64,000 bases of DNA from an uncultured SAR86 cluster bacterium (GTDB lineage Bacteria; Pseudomonadota; Gammaproteobacteria; Magnimaribacterales; D2472). The position numbers and the translations under genes were made by a program. Shown here in pieces: positions 34,279 through 43,604 of the stretch (its first letter is position 1; each line of letters begins with the position of its first letter). The stretch covers positions 17,087 through 81,086 of the forward strand of contig CACEJU010000005.1 of assembly GCA_902559885.1 (NCBI GenBank), read 5' to 3'. The notes under the pieces are model-generated. The model did no database searches and had not been told where the DNA came from. It saw only the letters and a list, made by a program, of their open reading frames with translations.

Positions 34279-35741
34279 TCGATCATCTCCAATGCATCAA
34301 GGAAAACCTTTGATTTCTGATTACATTCTTCCCATTCTTTATCAGGATCTGAATCAGCTACAACTCCTGCTCCAGCACCTACATAAATTTGATTATCTTT
34401 TATTACAGCTGTTCTAATTGCTATAGCTGAGTCCATGTTTCCATTCCATGAGATGTAACCAATTGCACCACCATAGATACCTCTTTGGTTTGGCTCTAAT
34501 TCATTAATAATTTCCATAGCTCTTATCTTAGGAGCTCCTGAAAGAGTTCCGGCTGGTAATGAAGATTTTATTGCTGACATGAGAGACTCATCATCTTTCA
34601 ACTCGCCTATTACATTTGAAACAATATGCATAACATGAGAATACCTCTCTATGATCATTTTATCGGTTACTTTAACTGTGCCAATTTTTGAAATTTTACC
34701 AACATCATTTCTACCAAGATCTATAAGCATAAGGTGTTCAGCTAACTCTTTGGGATCTGATAATAGATCCTCTTCATTTTTATTATCTTCTTCTTGGTTA
34801 AGCCCTCTGGGTCTAGTACCAGCAATAGGCCTTAGAGTTACCTCTCCGTCCTCTACTCTTATCAAAATTTCAGGAGAGGAACCAACAACAACGAGATCTT
34901 TAAAATTAAGAAGATACATATATGGTGAAGGATTAAGCTCCCTGAGCGCTCTATATAAATCAAAAGGGCTACCATTAAAGTCTTCTGAAAAATGTTGAGC
35001 TAAAACAACCTGCATTACGTCACCCTCAAGGATGTAATCTTTTATTTTAAGTACTGCATCTTTGTAATCAGGTTTTTCAAAATTAGTTTTGAATTTTTTT
35101 AAACCTTTTACCTTCTTGAATGGCTCGTAGCTTGGTGATTCGGTTGATTCAAGTAATATTTCGATATCTTTGATAGCTTCTAATGCTTCTTCAAAAGTTT
35201 TTTCTTGAGGGTTTACATTAAGAACAATTTTTACACTTTGATCGTGATTATCATAAATTATTAACTCTTCAGCCTTCACAAGAAAAAGCTCAGGCATCTC
35301 TGAATTATAAATACTTGAATTTTTTTTCAGGCTAAAAAGTTTTTTTTCAGCATATCGAGAAGTTTCATAAGAGAAAAATCCTACATAGCCACCATAAAAT
35401 CTTGGCAGATCTTTTTGTTCAGCAACTTTATATTTATCTAATAGATTTTGGATATAATCAAATGGCTTATCTGAAGATATTGTGGAGATATTGGAATGGG
35501 AACTTATCTGAATTTCATTTTCATTTAAAGAAATAGTTTCTTCACAATTCAAGCCAATAATAGAATATTGAGCCCACTTCTTTCCTCCTTCAACGGATTC
35601 TAAAAGAAAAGTATTACCTATATCAGATATTTTTGAATATATGCATAAAGGCGTATCTTCATTTAAGTAAACGGATTTAACCAAAGGAATAATATTGTAC
35701 CCCTCATCTTTAAATCTTAGGAATTCTTCTTTACTGATCAT
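34275..35741 (-). CDS. trpE: Anthranilate synthase component I
   Basis: TrpE converts chorismate to anthranilate. The Trp feedback site motif LLES is present (TFLLESVEGGKKWAQYS), so end-product inhibition is likely. The catalytic domain has FGGYVGFFSYE-like GGYVGFFSYET, LNPSPYMYLL, LRPIAGTRPRG, DLGRNDVGKIS and GAPKIRAMEIINELEP. Length 488. No leader peptide or attenuator precedes it; it overlaps the DUF192 gene by 11 bp, so the control must act at the operon start or by feedback. Confidence 0.97.
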   Translation of the reverse strand: MISKEEFLRFKDEGYNIIPLVKSVYLNEDTPLCIYSKISDIGNTFLLESVEGGKKWAQYSIIGLNCEETISLNENEIQISSHSNISTISSDKPFDYIQNLLDKYKVAEQKDLPRFYGGYVGFFSYETSRYAEKKLFSLKKNSSIYNSEMPELFLVKAEELIIYDNHDQSVKIVLNVNPQEKTFEEALEAIKDIEILLESTESPSYEPFKKVKGLKKFKTNFEKPDYKDAVLKIKDYILEGDVMQVVLAQHFSEDFNGSPFDLYRALRELNPSPYMYLLNFKDLVVVGSSPEILIRVEDGEVTLRPIAGTRPRGLNQEEDNKNEEDLLSDPKELAEHLMLIDLGRNDVGKISKIGTVKVTDKMIIERYSHVMHIVSNVIGELKDDESLMSAIKSSLPAGTLSGAPKIRAMEIINELEPNQRGIYGGAIGYISWNGNMDSAIAIRTAVIKDNQIYVGAGAGVVADSDPDKEWEECNQKSKVFLDALEMIE

Positions 35742-36171
35742 TTATAAAACTTAAATTTATTTTGTCACCAACATTTATACTATTTTCTTTAAACCAATTT
35801 TTGTTGACCTCTAAAGCATATTTAACTTTTCTACTGGAGCATATTGATTCAACTGAGAATGGAATCATATCAAAAATTTCTAGTATTTCTCCCTGATTTG
35901 ATATAAATGCGATATTTAATTCTAAAGAGGTATTTTTCATCCACATACATTGAATCTTTTTTTTATCCCATATAAAGAACATGCCAGTATTAGGCATAAG
36001 TTCTGCCCTATTCATCAAGCCATTTTTTCTTTCTTCGAATGTATTCGCTATTTCAATATCTGTTAAATAGTTTTCTAAGAGTATTTCATCGGCTTTTATA
36101 AAAGCTGGTAAATAGAATAAAAAAAATAAACTAAGAAATTTTAGAACGAAGTTCCTTAATGGTGCTGGCAT
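35731..36171 (-). CDS. Exported DUF192 family protein
   Basis: After a signal peptide (about 25 residues, LRNFVLKFLSLFFLFYLPAFIKA) comes the compact DUF192 domain: ANTFEERKNGLMNRAELMPNTGMFFIW, CMWMKNTSLELNIAFIS and YALEVNKNWFKENSI. The function of this family is unknown. The ATG at 36171 gives a proper signal peptide; longer frames (to 36231) read through rpe. Even so it overlaps the rpe coding end by about 41 bp, in another frame. It sits between rpe and trpE, where pseudomonads carry gph. Confidence 0.8.
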   Translation of the reverse strand: MPAPLRNFVLKFLSLFFLFYLPAFIKADEILLENYLTDIEIANTFEERKNGLMNRAELMPNTGMFFIWDKKKIQCMWMKNTSLELNIAFISNQGEILEIFDMIPFSVESICSSRKVKYALEVNKNWFKENSINVGDKINLSFINDQ

Positions 36172-36799
36172 AATCATTTGTATTAAAAATAGCTGAACCT
36201 GCAACAAATGTATCTGCGCCAGCTTCAGCAACTAAACCTATAGTATCTTTATTTACACCACCATCAACTTCTAAGCGAATTGGTTTTCCTGTTGAATTAA
36301 TTAACTCCCTTGCTTCTTTAATTTTTGATAGCGAGCTTTGGATGAAAGCTTGTCCACCAAAACCAGGATTAACACTCATTATTAATATTAGATCTATATC
36401 ATTAACAACATCTTTTATTGAGCTCACTGGTGTTGCAGGATTAAGAACAAGGCCTGCTTTGCAGCCATTCTCTTTAATTGCATGGATTGATCTATGAACA
36501 TGATTTGAGGCCTCAGGATGAAAACTGATCATATCGGCGCCTGCATCAGCAAAATCTTTTGCCAGACTATCAACTGGCTCAATCATTAAATGCACATCAA
36601 TAAAATCTTCTATCCCGTGCTTTCTAAGAGACTCACATACCATTGGACCAATTGTTAAATTAGGTACATAGTGATTATCCATCACATCAAAATGTATCCA
36701 ATCAGCGCCTGCATCAAGAACGTCCTCAACCTCTTGCCCAAGTCGAGCAAAATCAGCTGACAAAATTGAAGGTGCAATTATGTAATCTTTGTTGTCCAT
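36131..36799 (-). CDS. rpe: Ribulose-phosphate 3-epimerase
   Basis: TIM-barrel enzyme of the pentose phosphate pathway. IAPSILSADFARLGQEV, DWIHFDVMDNHYVPNLTIG, DVHLMIEPVD, MSVNPGFGGQAF and RLEVDGGVNKDTI are all intact, including the metal-binding His/Asp. Length 222. The rpe-trpE linkage is a known gammaproteobacterial arrangement. Three bases after murU. Confidence 0.97.
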   Translation of the reverse strand: MDNKDYIIAPSILSADFARLGQEVEDVLDAGADWIHFDVMDNHYVPNLTIGPMVCESLRKHGIEDFIDVHLMIEPVDSLAKDFADAGADMISFHPEASNHVHRSIHAIKENGCKAGLVLNPATPVSSIKDVVNDIDLILIMSVNPGFGGQAFIQSSLSKIKEARELINSTGKPIRLEVDGGVNKDTIGLVAEAGADTFVAGSAIFNTNDYASTIKELRSKIS

Positions 36800-36802
36800 T
36801 TG

Positions 36803-37465
36803 TTAATTTTCTTCCTTATAAATCTTATTAGCAAGTTCTAAACGTTCAATTGTACCGACATCCATCCAAAAATCATTAGTTTCACATGCAGTAATCTTCT
36901 GATCTTTAATGTATCTAGGAAAAATATCTCTCCATATGTCATATATATTTCCTAAAGTAGCATTCTCAAAAATTTTTGGATTTATCATGGAGATACCGCT
37001 CCATGTGTGCGTATTTATTTCATTGATGACAACTACATCATTCTCGATTGAAAAATCTCCAGTTAAATTATGGCTAGGATTTTCTACTCCAATTAAATGC
37101 GCAGATTCTGTATTAATATCTAGATTATTCAAATCTATTGAGTGGAAAATATCTGCATTCATTACTATAAATGGCTTCTCAAAATATGAAAGCGCATTGA
37201 CTATACCTCCTCCAGTACCAAGAGGCTTTTTTTCTAATAAAAAGTTAATCTTAAGATTTGGAAATTTATCGTTTAGAAAGTCAATAATTTGCTGACCCAA
37301 ATATGAAACATTAATTACTATTTCTTTTGTACCATATTTAGAAAGCGTTTCAATATTATGTTCTATTAGGGTTTTGTCACCGACTTTTAGAAGTGGCTTT
37401 GGTAAATCATTAGTCAAAGGTGCAAGTCTTTTTCCATAACCAGCTGCCAAAATCATTGCTTTCAT
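36803..37465 (-). CDS. murU: N-acetylmuramate-1-phosphate uridylyltransferase (MurU-like)
   Basis: A sugar-1-phosphate nucleotidyltransferase with MKAMILAAGYGKRLAPLTNDLPKPLLKVG (nucleotide loop and catalytic Lys), IVMNADIFHSID and DFWMDVGT. Its pairing with an AmgK-like kinase, overlapping by 4 bp, is the diagnostic arrangement of the MurU/AmgK peptidoglycan recycling route, which feeds MurNAc into UDP-MurNAc and bypasses the early fosfomycin-sensitive steps. Length 220 fits MurU. Function rests partly on this context. Confidence 0.9.
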   Translation of the reverse strand: MKAMILAAGYGKRLAPLTNDLPKPLLKVGDKTLIEHNIETLSKYGTKEIVINVSYLGQQIIDFLNDKFPNLKINFLLEKKPLGTGGGIVNALSYFEKPFIVMNADIFHSIDLNNLDINTESAHLIGVENPSHNLTGDFSIENDVVVINEINTHTWSGISMINPKIFENATLGNIYDIWRDIFPRYIKDQKITACETNDFWMDVGTIERLELANKIYKEEN

Positions 37466-38418
37466 AGGTTATGAATCCTTTCATTAAGTTTATTCTTAAC
37501 AGTATTAGTTAAAAAAGAATAGCCAGGAGAATTTTTGGGCATAATAGCTATCAAATTATTAAATATCATAGGGATATCTTTTAATCTAAAATCAAGATTC
37601 TTTTCAATAGAAAGTCTTGAAAGTACCCCAAGTATTCTCAAGTTCCTTTGAATGCCTCCCCATCTTAAAATCTCAAAAAAATCTAATTCTTTATCTTTGT
37701 ATACTGAAATAGACTTATAAAAATCTAGGTGCCCATTTATATCTTTTTTATTTAATGGGTAATAGTGGTCTAATAATATACCTGCTATATCAATACCAAT
37801 AGGCCCTATTCTAGTATCTTGATAATCAATCATATATATCTTATTTTCAGTCAGATTACTTATAAGATTCCTTCTTTCGTAATCAAAATGACAATTAGCC
37901 CAAGGCTGCAGCATAATATTTTCAACAGTTTGTTTAACAAGTTCTTTTAAAGCATCTGTTGATTTTATTTCTAAAAATTGAGAGCAAAAAACTTCTATGA
38001 ATAATGAGGATTGATCTTCTAATTCTTTTTTAGAGAATTTAGATAGATTTGGTATGTCTATTGATTGAAACTTACACAACAATTCTAAGCTTTGCTGAAT
38101 GAGAGATTTTTTATTCTCTTCATTCATTATGGATAATAAATCAGCATCACCTATATCAGTTTGTATAGTTATTCCAATTTCAGGATTATGGAAAAGAACT
38201 CTAGAAGCGTTTATCTTATGATTCTCCAGTGATTTGCTGATATTAATAAAAGTATCGTGGCTGCCTTCTAATGGATCTTGATAGCATAAAACATAGCTTG
38301 AATTTGTATTTGATATCCTCCAATACTCTCTTCCGCTAGCTTCTCTCTTAAGAGCAACAGCATCTTTGGTTTCGTAACCATTATCTGAGGCAAGTCTTAT
38401 TACTTCTTCTGATTTCAA
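37462..38418 (-). CDS. amgK: Anomeric sugar kinase AmgK-like (APH fold)
   Basis: The 318-residue product has an aminoglycoside-phosphotransferase fold: a Lys-containing N lobe, the Brenner-type catalytic motif WANCHFDYERRNLIS and the DFG-equivalent MIDYQDTRIGPIGIDIAGILLD. AmgK phosphorylates MurNAc/GlcNAc at C1 for MurU. The start is TTG right after the SDR stop. Location divergent from lptD-surA-pdxA-rsmA agrees with the order in Pseudomonas putida. Confidence 0.88.
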   Translation of the reverse strand: MKSEEVIRLASDNGYETKDAVALKREASGREYWRISNTNSSYVLCYQDPLEGSHDTFINISKSLENHKINASRVLFHNPEIGITIQTDIGDADLLSIMNEENKKSLIQQSLELLCKFQSIDIPNLSKFSKKELEDQSSLFIEVFCSQFLEIKSTDALKELVKQTVENIMLQPWANCHFDYERRNLISNLTENKIYMIDYQDTRIGPIGIDIAGILLDHYYPLNKKDINGHLDFYKSISVYKDKELDFFEILRWGGIQRNLRILGVLSRLSIEKNLDFRLKDIPMIFNNLIAIMPKNSPGYSFLTNTVKNKLNERIHNL

Positions 38419-39276
38419 CTAACTATTTTTAATTTCATCTGGAAGCGGAGTATCGTCTGGAACAAAAAAATCTGGCATTAGCTGATCAAAGGGTACAGAT
38501 GCATATTTTGAAAAATCTTTAACTCCATCTTCATATAAAACAAGATCATCTATACAAAAATTGCCAGTAAAAGACTTAGAGTCCTTGGTTAAAATTGAAT
38601 ATGCTGAATCAGCCATTATGTCTACATTTCTTGATAATTTCATAATTTCATCACCACCAAGATGATTCTGTACTGCAGCAGTTGCAATTGCAGTTCTTGG
38701 CCACAAAGCGTTTACAGCAATGCAATCTGGTTTAAATTCTTCAGCCATCCCAAGAACACACATACTCATGGTGTATTTGGCCATAGTATAAGCGACAGTA
38801 TTTGCAAACCATTTTGCACTCATATCGAGTGGAGGTGCCAAATTTAAAATATGAGGATTATCTGCTTTTTTTAGATGAGGCAGACAAAACTTACTCACCA
38901 TGTAAGTCCCTCTTCCATTGATTTGATGCATTAAGTCATACCTTTTCATCTCTGTATCAGTGACATTTGTAAGTTGGATAGCAGAGGCATTATTTATACA
39001 GATATCTATACCTCCAAAATGATCAACTCCTTTATTAATTGTGTCTCTGACATTGTCTTCGCTTCTTATGTCACAAATAAGAGGAAGCGCATCTCCACCA
39101 GCAGAAACAATTTCCTCAGCTGCTGTATATATTGTCCCTGGTAATTTTGGATGGGGCTCAGCTGTTTTAGCTGCAATAATAATTTTTGCACCATCTAAAG
39201 CAGCTTTTTTTGCAATTGCCAGACCAATTCCTCTGCTACCACCAGATATAAAAATTACTTTATCTTTTAAACTCAT
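38419..39276 (-). CDS. Short-chain dehydrogenase, HSDL2-like
   Basis: A Rossmann SDR with ISGGSRGIGLAIAKKAA, INNASAIQLTNV and YTMAKYTMSMCVLGMAEEF containing the catalytic Tyr-x-x-x-Lys. The strand that normally ends in the catalytic Ser reads HILNLAPPLDMS, with Ala-Pro-Pro in place of Ser-Ser, as also seen in HSDL2 relatives (which have a similar Pro-Pro). The 285-residue length and VNALWPRTAIATAA also match HSDL2-like proteins of unknown substrate. AAGGAAG precedes the ATG. It heads the amgK-murU-rpe-trp run. Confidence 0.88.
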   Translation of the reverse strand: MSLKDKVIFISGGSRGIGLAIAKKAALDGAKIIIAAKTAEPHPKLPGTIYTAAEEIVSAGGDALPLICDIRSEDNVRDTINKGVDHFGGIDICINNASAIQLTNVTDTEMKRYDLMHQINGRGTYMVSKFCLPHLKKADNPHILNLAPPLDMSAKWFANTVAYTMAKYTMSMCVLGMAEEFKPDCIAVNALWPRTAIATAAVQNHLGGDEIMKLSRNVDIMADSAYSILTKDSKSFTGNFCIDDLVLYEDGVKDFSKYASVPFDQLMPDFFVPDDTPLPDEIKNS

Positions 39277-39376
39277 TTTCTTCCTTTTTTAATTTTTAAA
39301 ATAAAATGACTACTGAAAATTTTGAAATATTATCTGTAGCGTTGTTTAATATAACTTAACATATTTATAAAATTAT

Positions 39377-39982
39377 ATGAAAGTAGATTATATATTTGAT
39401 TTTGCAAGCCCTAATGCGTATTTAGCTCATAAGATAATACCAATATTAGAAGAAAGCACAGGCTCTTCCTTTGAGTATGTTCCTTGTCTTCTTGGTGGTA
39501 TTTTCAAGCTAACTAACAATAGGCCTCCGATGATTGCCTTTGCTGAAGTTAAAAATAAAAATGAGTATATGTTTATTGAAATGCAAAGATTTATGAAAAA
39601 ATATTCATTAAATAATTTTAAAATGAATTCTAACTTTCCATTAAATACTCTTAATCTTATGCGAGGAGCTATTGCTGCTAAATTGAATGATAGTCAACGA
39701 GAATATATTGACTTAATTTTTAAAGGAGTTTGGGAGAAAGATCTAAAATTAGATGAACCAGAGATTTTCGCTAATTATCTTAAGGAAAATGGTCTTGATT
39801 CAGAGTTTTATATTGAAAATATACAAAAACAAGAAGTTAAAGATATATTGATGAAAAATACTTCTGAAGCAGTTGAGCATGGGGCCTTTGGCATACCAAC
39901 TTTTAAGGTAGACGACCAAATTTTTTATGGCAAAGATCATATGAATTTTTTAGAGGAATATTTGCTGCAAAAGCAAAAATGA
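39377..39982 (+). CDS. 2-hydroxychromene-2-carboxylate isomerase-like (DsbA superfamily, kappa GST type)
   Basis: The 201-residue product starts VDYIFDFASPNAYLAH, the active-site Ser region of HCCA isomerases and kappa glutathione transferases. It continues with FEYVPCLLGGIFKLTNN, an all-helical insert and the cis-Pro segment EHGAFGIPTFKVDDQIFYG. Such enzymes act with glutathione on aromatic intermediates; no aromatic degradation genes are nearby, so the substrate is unknown. Its TGA overlaps an in-frame ATG of the lptD reading frame. Confidence 0.85.
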   Translation: MKVDYIFDFASPNAYLAHKIIPILEESTGSSFEYVPCLLGGIFKLTNNRPPMIAFAEVKNKNEYMFIEMQRFMKKYSLNNFKMNSNFPLNTLNLMRGAIAAKLNDSQREYIDLIFKGVWEKDLKLDEPEIFANYLKENGLDSEFYIENIQKQEVKDILMKNTSEAVEHGAFGIPTFKVDDQIFYGKDHMNFLEEYLLQKQK

Positions 39983-40014
39983 ATTCTGAAATATATTTGT
40001 TGTCTAAGTTGATA

Positions 40015-42360
40015 ATGAAAGTTTTTTATAAGTTTTTCTTAACATTTGTCTTAATAAGTAAATCTTTATTTCTAAACGCTTCGCTTGTAGATAATCAAAA
40101 TCTATATGAGAACAATGGCATTAATTCATGTTTTATTTACTCTCCATACCTTGGTCTTGTAAATGATATAGAAAAACTTGATGTGAGTTCTGATGATTTT
40201 AGATTATCTGATAATAATAAAATTTATCTTGCTGGTAATGTAATTATCGATTTTCCTGAGGGTATGATCTATTCAAATCTTGCTAATCTTGATCAGGATA
40301 ATAAAAATATTTTATTTAAGGGGGAAAGCAAGATAATTTTTGAAGATTATTTTATTTCCACTTCAGAAGGCTCATTTAATAGAGATGATAATGAGATTTC
40401 ATTGAATGAAGGACAAATATTCTTTAATGAAAGGCAGTTAATTTTTGCGTTTGATGCTCTCAAAGGCAACTTAAAAGAAGGCATTAATCTTGAGAATGCG
40501 AGCGTTACATCATGTTTAGATGAGCAGAAAGGCTGGGCAATTAAAGCTGATGAAATAAATATAAATACTGATACAAATAGAGGTTTAGCAGAAAATGTTG
40601 CAATTAAATTAAGGGATAAGACTATTTTTTATAGTCCTGTATTGCCCTTCCCAACATCCTCAGAAAGGATGTCTGGTTTTTTGGAGCCATCGTTATCATA
40701 TTCATCTGATGGCATAGATTTAAATCTACCGTATTTCCTAGTGATTGATGAAAAATCTGATTTAACACTTTCGGCTAGAAATATTTCTGAAAGAGGGTCA
40801 GGCGTAGAAATTAATTATAGAAAGAAACATCTTTCAAATATGAGAAATATTGATCTTATATATTTCAATGATGATAAAGAATTTAAAAATGAAAATAATC
40901 TTACTGAAAAATATTCTAGATGGGCATATAAAATCAATGATGCTTTTGACTTAAATAAAGTTCAAATTAATGTCAACTGGTCTAAGGCATCAGATGATAT
41001 GGTGCTTAGAGATATTCCCGGTGAGATAACTAATATTGGTAATAGATATGACTATGTTCTCCCACAATTCATAAATTTAAAATATGCAGATAAAACATTT
41101 AAAGCAAATATATATCATGGAGGTTTTCAGACCTTAAATCCCCTCCTCACAGATGGATATAAGGTTTCACCAGCTTTGGATTTAGTTTTTTTTAAAAAAT
41201 TTAGAAAATTTAATATTGAAAATAAATTTAATTATTCATCTTTTAAAGCAAACAGAGTTCATGATTTTTATAGTAATCAAAGTGCGATGATGATGTCTGA
41301 TAGTATGAATATTGAGCAAAACTATAAATCCACTATATTAGATCCAATAGAGGGAAATAGAATCTTCACAAGTATTAATGCTAATACACGTAAGACATTA
41401 GGCAAAACCAGTATAAACATTAATAGCGGCCTGTATGCTCTATCTTATGATTTAAATATGCAAGCTCAAGACGAATCCGTTCTTGTTCCAAAAGCAGATA
41501 TCAGCATGCAATATACCTCTTCAAAAAAAACCCAAAATGGAATGAGAGCAATAACTCCTAAAATAATGCTGGGCTACACTGGTTATGAAGACCAATCACA
41601 AAATCCAATCTTTGATACATATGAGCTTACTCCTAATAACATAATTTTTTCAAATAACAGATTCACTGGTATGGATAGAATTGGAGACCAAAAATTTGTT
41701 TCTGTTGGCTTAAATATTATGTCAATGAATTCCAATAAAGATAATCTCATGTTTTTTGTTGGTAAAAAGATATATCTGGAAAACCCTGTAAATAAAATAG
41801 GCGGAATCTCACCAAATTCAAAAGATAATTCTCCAATTGCCTTAATGACTAATTACAAAACTCATAATAATTTTAATTTCAGGTTATATACAGGACTAAG
41901 GGAAAAAGACGACAGGGTTTTATTAGGTGGGGCTGATATTTCAAAAGAATATAAAAATTTATCTATAAATTACTCTAAGAGATATAGAAGAATGGCCGGT
42001 AGCTTTGGCGAAACTCTTGATTATTCTGAATTAGGTAGTCAAATCAATATTAGTTCAAGGATTAAGATCTATGCAAAAATAAAACAAGATGATGAAAAAA
42101 ATAGAATAATTGAAAATATTATTGGGATTGAGTACGAAGACTGTTGTTATAAATTTAGGCTAGTTGGCAGAGACAGAGATTACTCAAATTTTAATGTATA
42201 TAATAATCAAAATAATTATCAATATCTGCAAGATGCATGGAAAGATCTTATTGAGATCCAAAGCAAAGGCAGCATATCTTTTGAATTTGAATTGAAGGGA
42301 TTCAATTCTTCCTTTGATAAAGTTGGTAGATTGTTTAATAATTCACTTTCAAAATATTAA
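40015..42360 (+). CDS. lptD: LPS-assembly outer-membrane protein LptD
   Basis: LptD inserts lipopolysaccharide into the outer leaflet. A signal peptide (MKVFYKFFLTFVLISKSLFLNA) is followed by the OstA/LptA-like domain (DNNKIYLAGNVIIDFPEGMIYSN, ISLNEGQIFFNERQL). A large beta barrel comes next, from about FPTSSERMSGFLEPSLSYSS onward. Cysteines sit near the N-terminus, at TSCLDEQKGW and as the late Cys-Cys pair in YEDCCYKFRLVGRD, the pattern used for inter-domain disulfides in E. coli. An ATG at 39979 overlaps the previous stop, but 40015 gives a better signal peptide. Confidence 0.95.
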   Translation: MKVFYKFFLTFVLISKSLFLNASLVDNQNLYENNGINSCFIYSPYLGLVNDIEKLDVSSDDFRLSDNNKIYLAGNVIIDFPEGMIYSNLANLDQDNKNILFKGESKIIFEDYFISTSEGSFNRDDNEISLNEGQIFFNERQLIFAFDALKGNLKEGINLENASVTSCLDEQKGWAIKADEININTDTNRGLAENVAIKLRDKTIFYSPVLPFPTSSERMSGFLEPSLSYSSDGIDLNLPYFLVIDEKSDLTLSARNISERGSGVEINYRKKHLSNMRNIDLIYFNDDKEFKNENNLTEKYSRWAYKINDAFDLNKVQINVNWSKASDDMVLRDIPGEITNIGNRYDYVLPQFINLKYADKTFKANIYHGGFQTLNPLLTDGYKVSPALDLVFFKKFRKFNIENKFNYSSFKANRVHDFYSNQSAMMMSDSMNIEQNYKSTILDPIEGNRIFTSINANTRKTLGKTSININSGLYALSYDLNMQAQDESVLVPKADISMQYTSSKKTQNGMRAITPKIMLGYTGYEDQSQNPIFDTYELTPNNIIFSNNRFTGMDRIGDQKFVSVGLNIMSMNSNKDNLMFFVGKKIYLENPVNKIGGISPNSKDNSPIALMTNYKTHNNFNFRLYTGLREKDDRVLLGGADISKEYKNLSINYSKRYRRMAGSFGETLDYSELGSQINISSRIKIYAKIKQDDEKNRIIENIIGIEYEDCCYKFRLVGRDRDYSNFNVYNNQNNYQYLQDAWKDLIEIQSKGSISFEFELKGFNSSFDKVGRLFNNSLSKY

Positions 42361-42365
42361 TTAAC

Positions 42366-43604
42366 ATGAAAAAAATTAAATATTACTTTTTGCTACTTCC
42401 TCTTGTTGTTAATGCAGAGATTAAGCTACTAGATAGAATAGCTGTCATCGTTGATGATGGTGTAATTATGGAGTCTCAAATAAAGAGTCAAACCGCAGAG
42501 ATTCTTGAGCAATATAAAAATCAAAATATTAATCCTCCTAGTAAAGAAATTTTAAGAGAAGAAATCATCGAGAAACTAGTTTTAGATGAGCTTCAGTTAC
42601 AAATGGCAACTAGAGTTGGAATAAGAATAAGTGATGCTGAGCTAAATCAAACTTTTATAAGAATTGCTAGTGGCAATAATATGGAATTAGAAGAATTTAT
42701 CGATTACCTGAGGAGTCAAGGGACTTCATATGAGAATCTTAGAGAAAATATTAAAAGACAAATGCTTATCCAAAGAGTGCAACAGGGAAGAGTGTCATCA
42801 GAGGTTTCAATAACTGATAAAGAGTTTGAGGGCTTTTTACAGACAGATGATTCAATTAAATCCTTAGAACCTGAAATTCAACTTGGACAGATTCTCGTCA
42901 AGACAAAAGAAGAGGCAAATGAAATTTTATTAAAACTGGATTCTGGGGAAGACTTTCAACAATTAGCTATAAATTTTTCAAAAAGCTCCTCAGCAAGAAA
43001 TGGCGGTTTATTAGATTGGAAGCGACCCTCTGAGATGGCCGAACTATTTGCTAATGCTGTTGACGGTAAAGATAAAAATTGGATTTCAAAACCTTTAGAA
43101 AGCGGAGCTGGTTTCCATATTATTAAGCTCATAGATAAAAGAGGTGAGTTAGTTGAGTTTGAAGACCAGTGGCAAGTAAGACATATTCTAATGATTCCTT
43201 CAGCAATAAGAACAGACGAAGAAACATTTGAAGAGATCACTTCAATAAGAGAAAGGTTTATTGATGGAGAAAGTTTTGAGGATCTAGCAAAAGAGTTTTC
43301 TGAAGATCCGGGCACTTCAAGTAATGGTGGTGACTTAGGCTGGAGCGGTAAAGGAAGGTATGCACCGGAATTTGAGGCAACAATGCTTCTTACAGCTGTA
43401 GGAGAGACATCTGAAGTTTTTGAAACACAATTTGGTTATCATTTTTTACAAGTGTTAGATAAAAGGAATAAGGATATCACCAATGATCTAATTGAAAACA
43501 GAGCATACAATATGCTTTTTTCTCGAAAATATGATGAGGCGCTTGAAAATACGCTTCGTTCAATGAGAGCAGAAGCTTTTGTTGAAATAAAAGAATTAGA
43601 TTGA
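42366..43604 (+). CDS. surA: Periplasmic chaperone / peptidyl-prolyl isomerase SurA
   Basis: SurA chaperones outer-membrane proteins, including LptD encoded just upstream. The signal peptide (KYYFLLLPLVVNA) is followed by the SurA N-terminal domain (LLDRIAVIVDDGVIMESQI). Two parvulin domains follow, the first from EIQLGQILVKTKEEA to FHIIKLIDKRG and the second from WQVRHILMI to GYHFLQVLDKR, with the GGDLGWSGKGRYAPEFE signature. Length 412 against 428 in E. coli. Confidence 0.96.
   Translation: MKKIKYYFLLLPLVVNAEIKLLDRIAVIVDDGVIMESQIKSQTAEILEQYKNQNINPPSKEILREEIIEKLVLDELQLQMATRVGIRISDAELNQTFIRIASGNNMELEEFIDYLRSQGTSYENLRENIKRQMLIQRVQQGRVSSEVSITDKEFEGFLQTDDSIKSLEPEIQLGQILVKTKEEANEILLKLDSGEDFQQLAINFSKSSSARNGGLLDWKRPSEMAELFANAVDGKDKNWISKPLESGAGFHIIKLIDKRGELVEFEDQWQVRHILMIPSAIRTDEETFEEITSIRERFIDGESFEDLAKEFSEDPGTSSNGGDLGWSGKGRYAPEFEATMLLTAVGETSEVFETQFGYHFLQVLDKRNKDITNDLIENRAYNMLFSRKYDEALENTLRSMRAEAFVEIKELD

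Noticed and set aside
34651..34998. 115-codon frame antisense to trpE
   Set aside because: Overlies the catalytic core of TrpE; Ser/Leu-rich translation typical of antisense shadows.
35700..35745. Search for a trp leader peptide or attenuator before trpE
   Set aside because: trpE overlaps the upstream coding region; no Trp-codon leader or alternating hairpins exist there.
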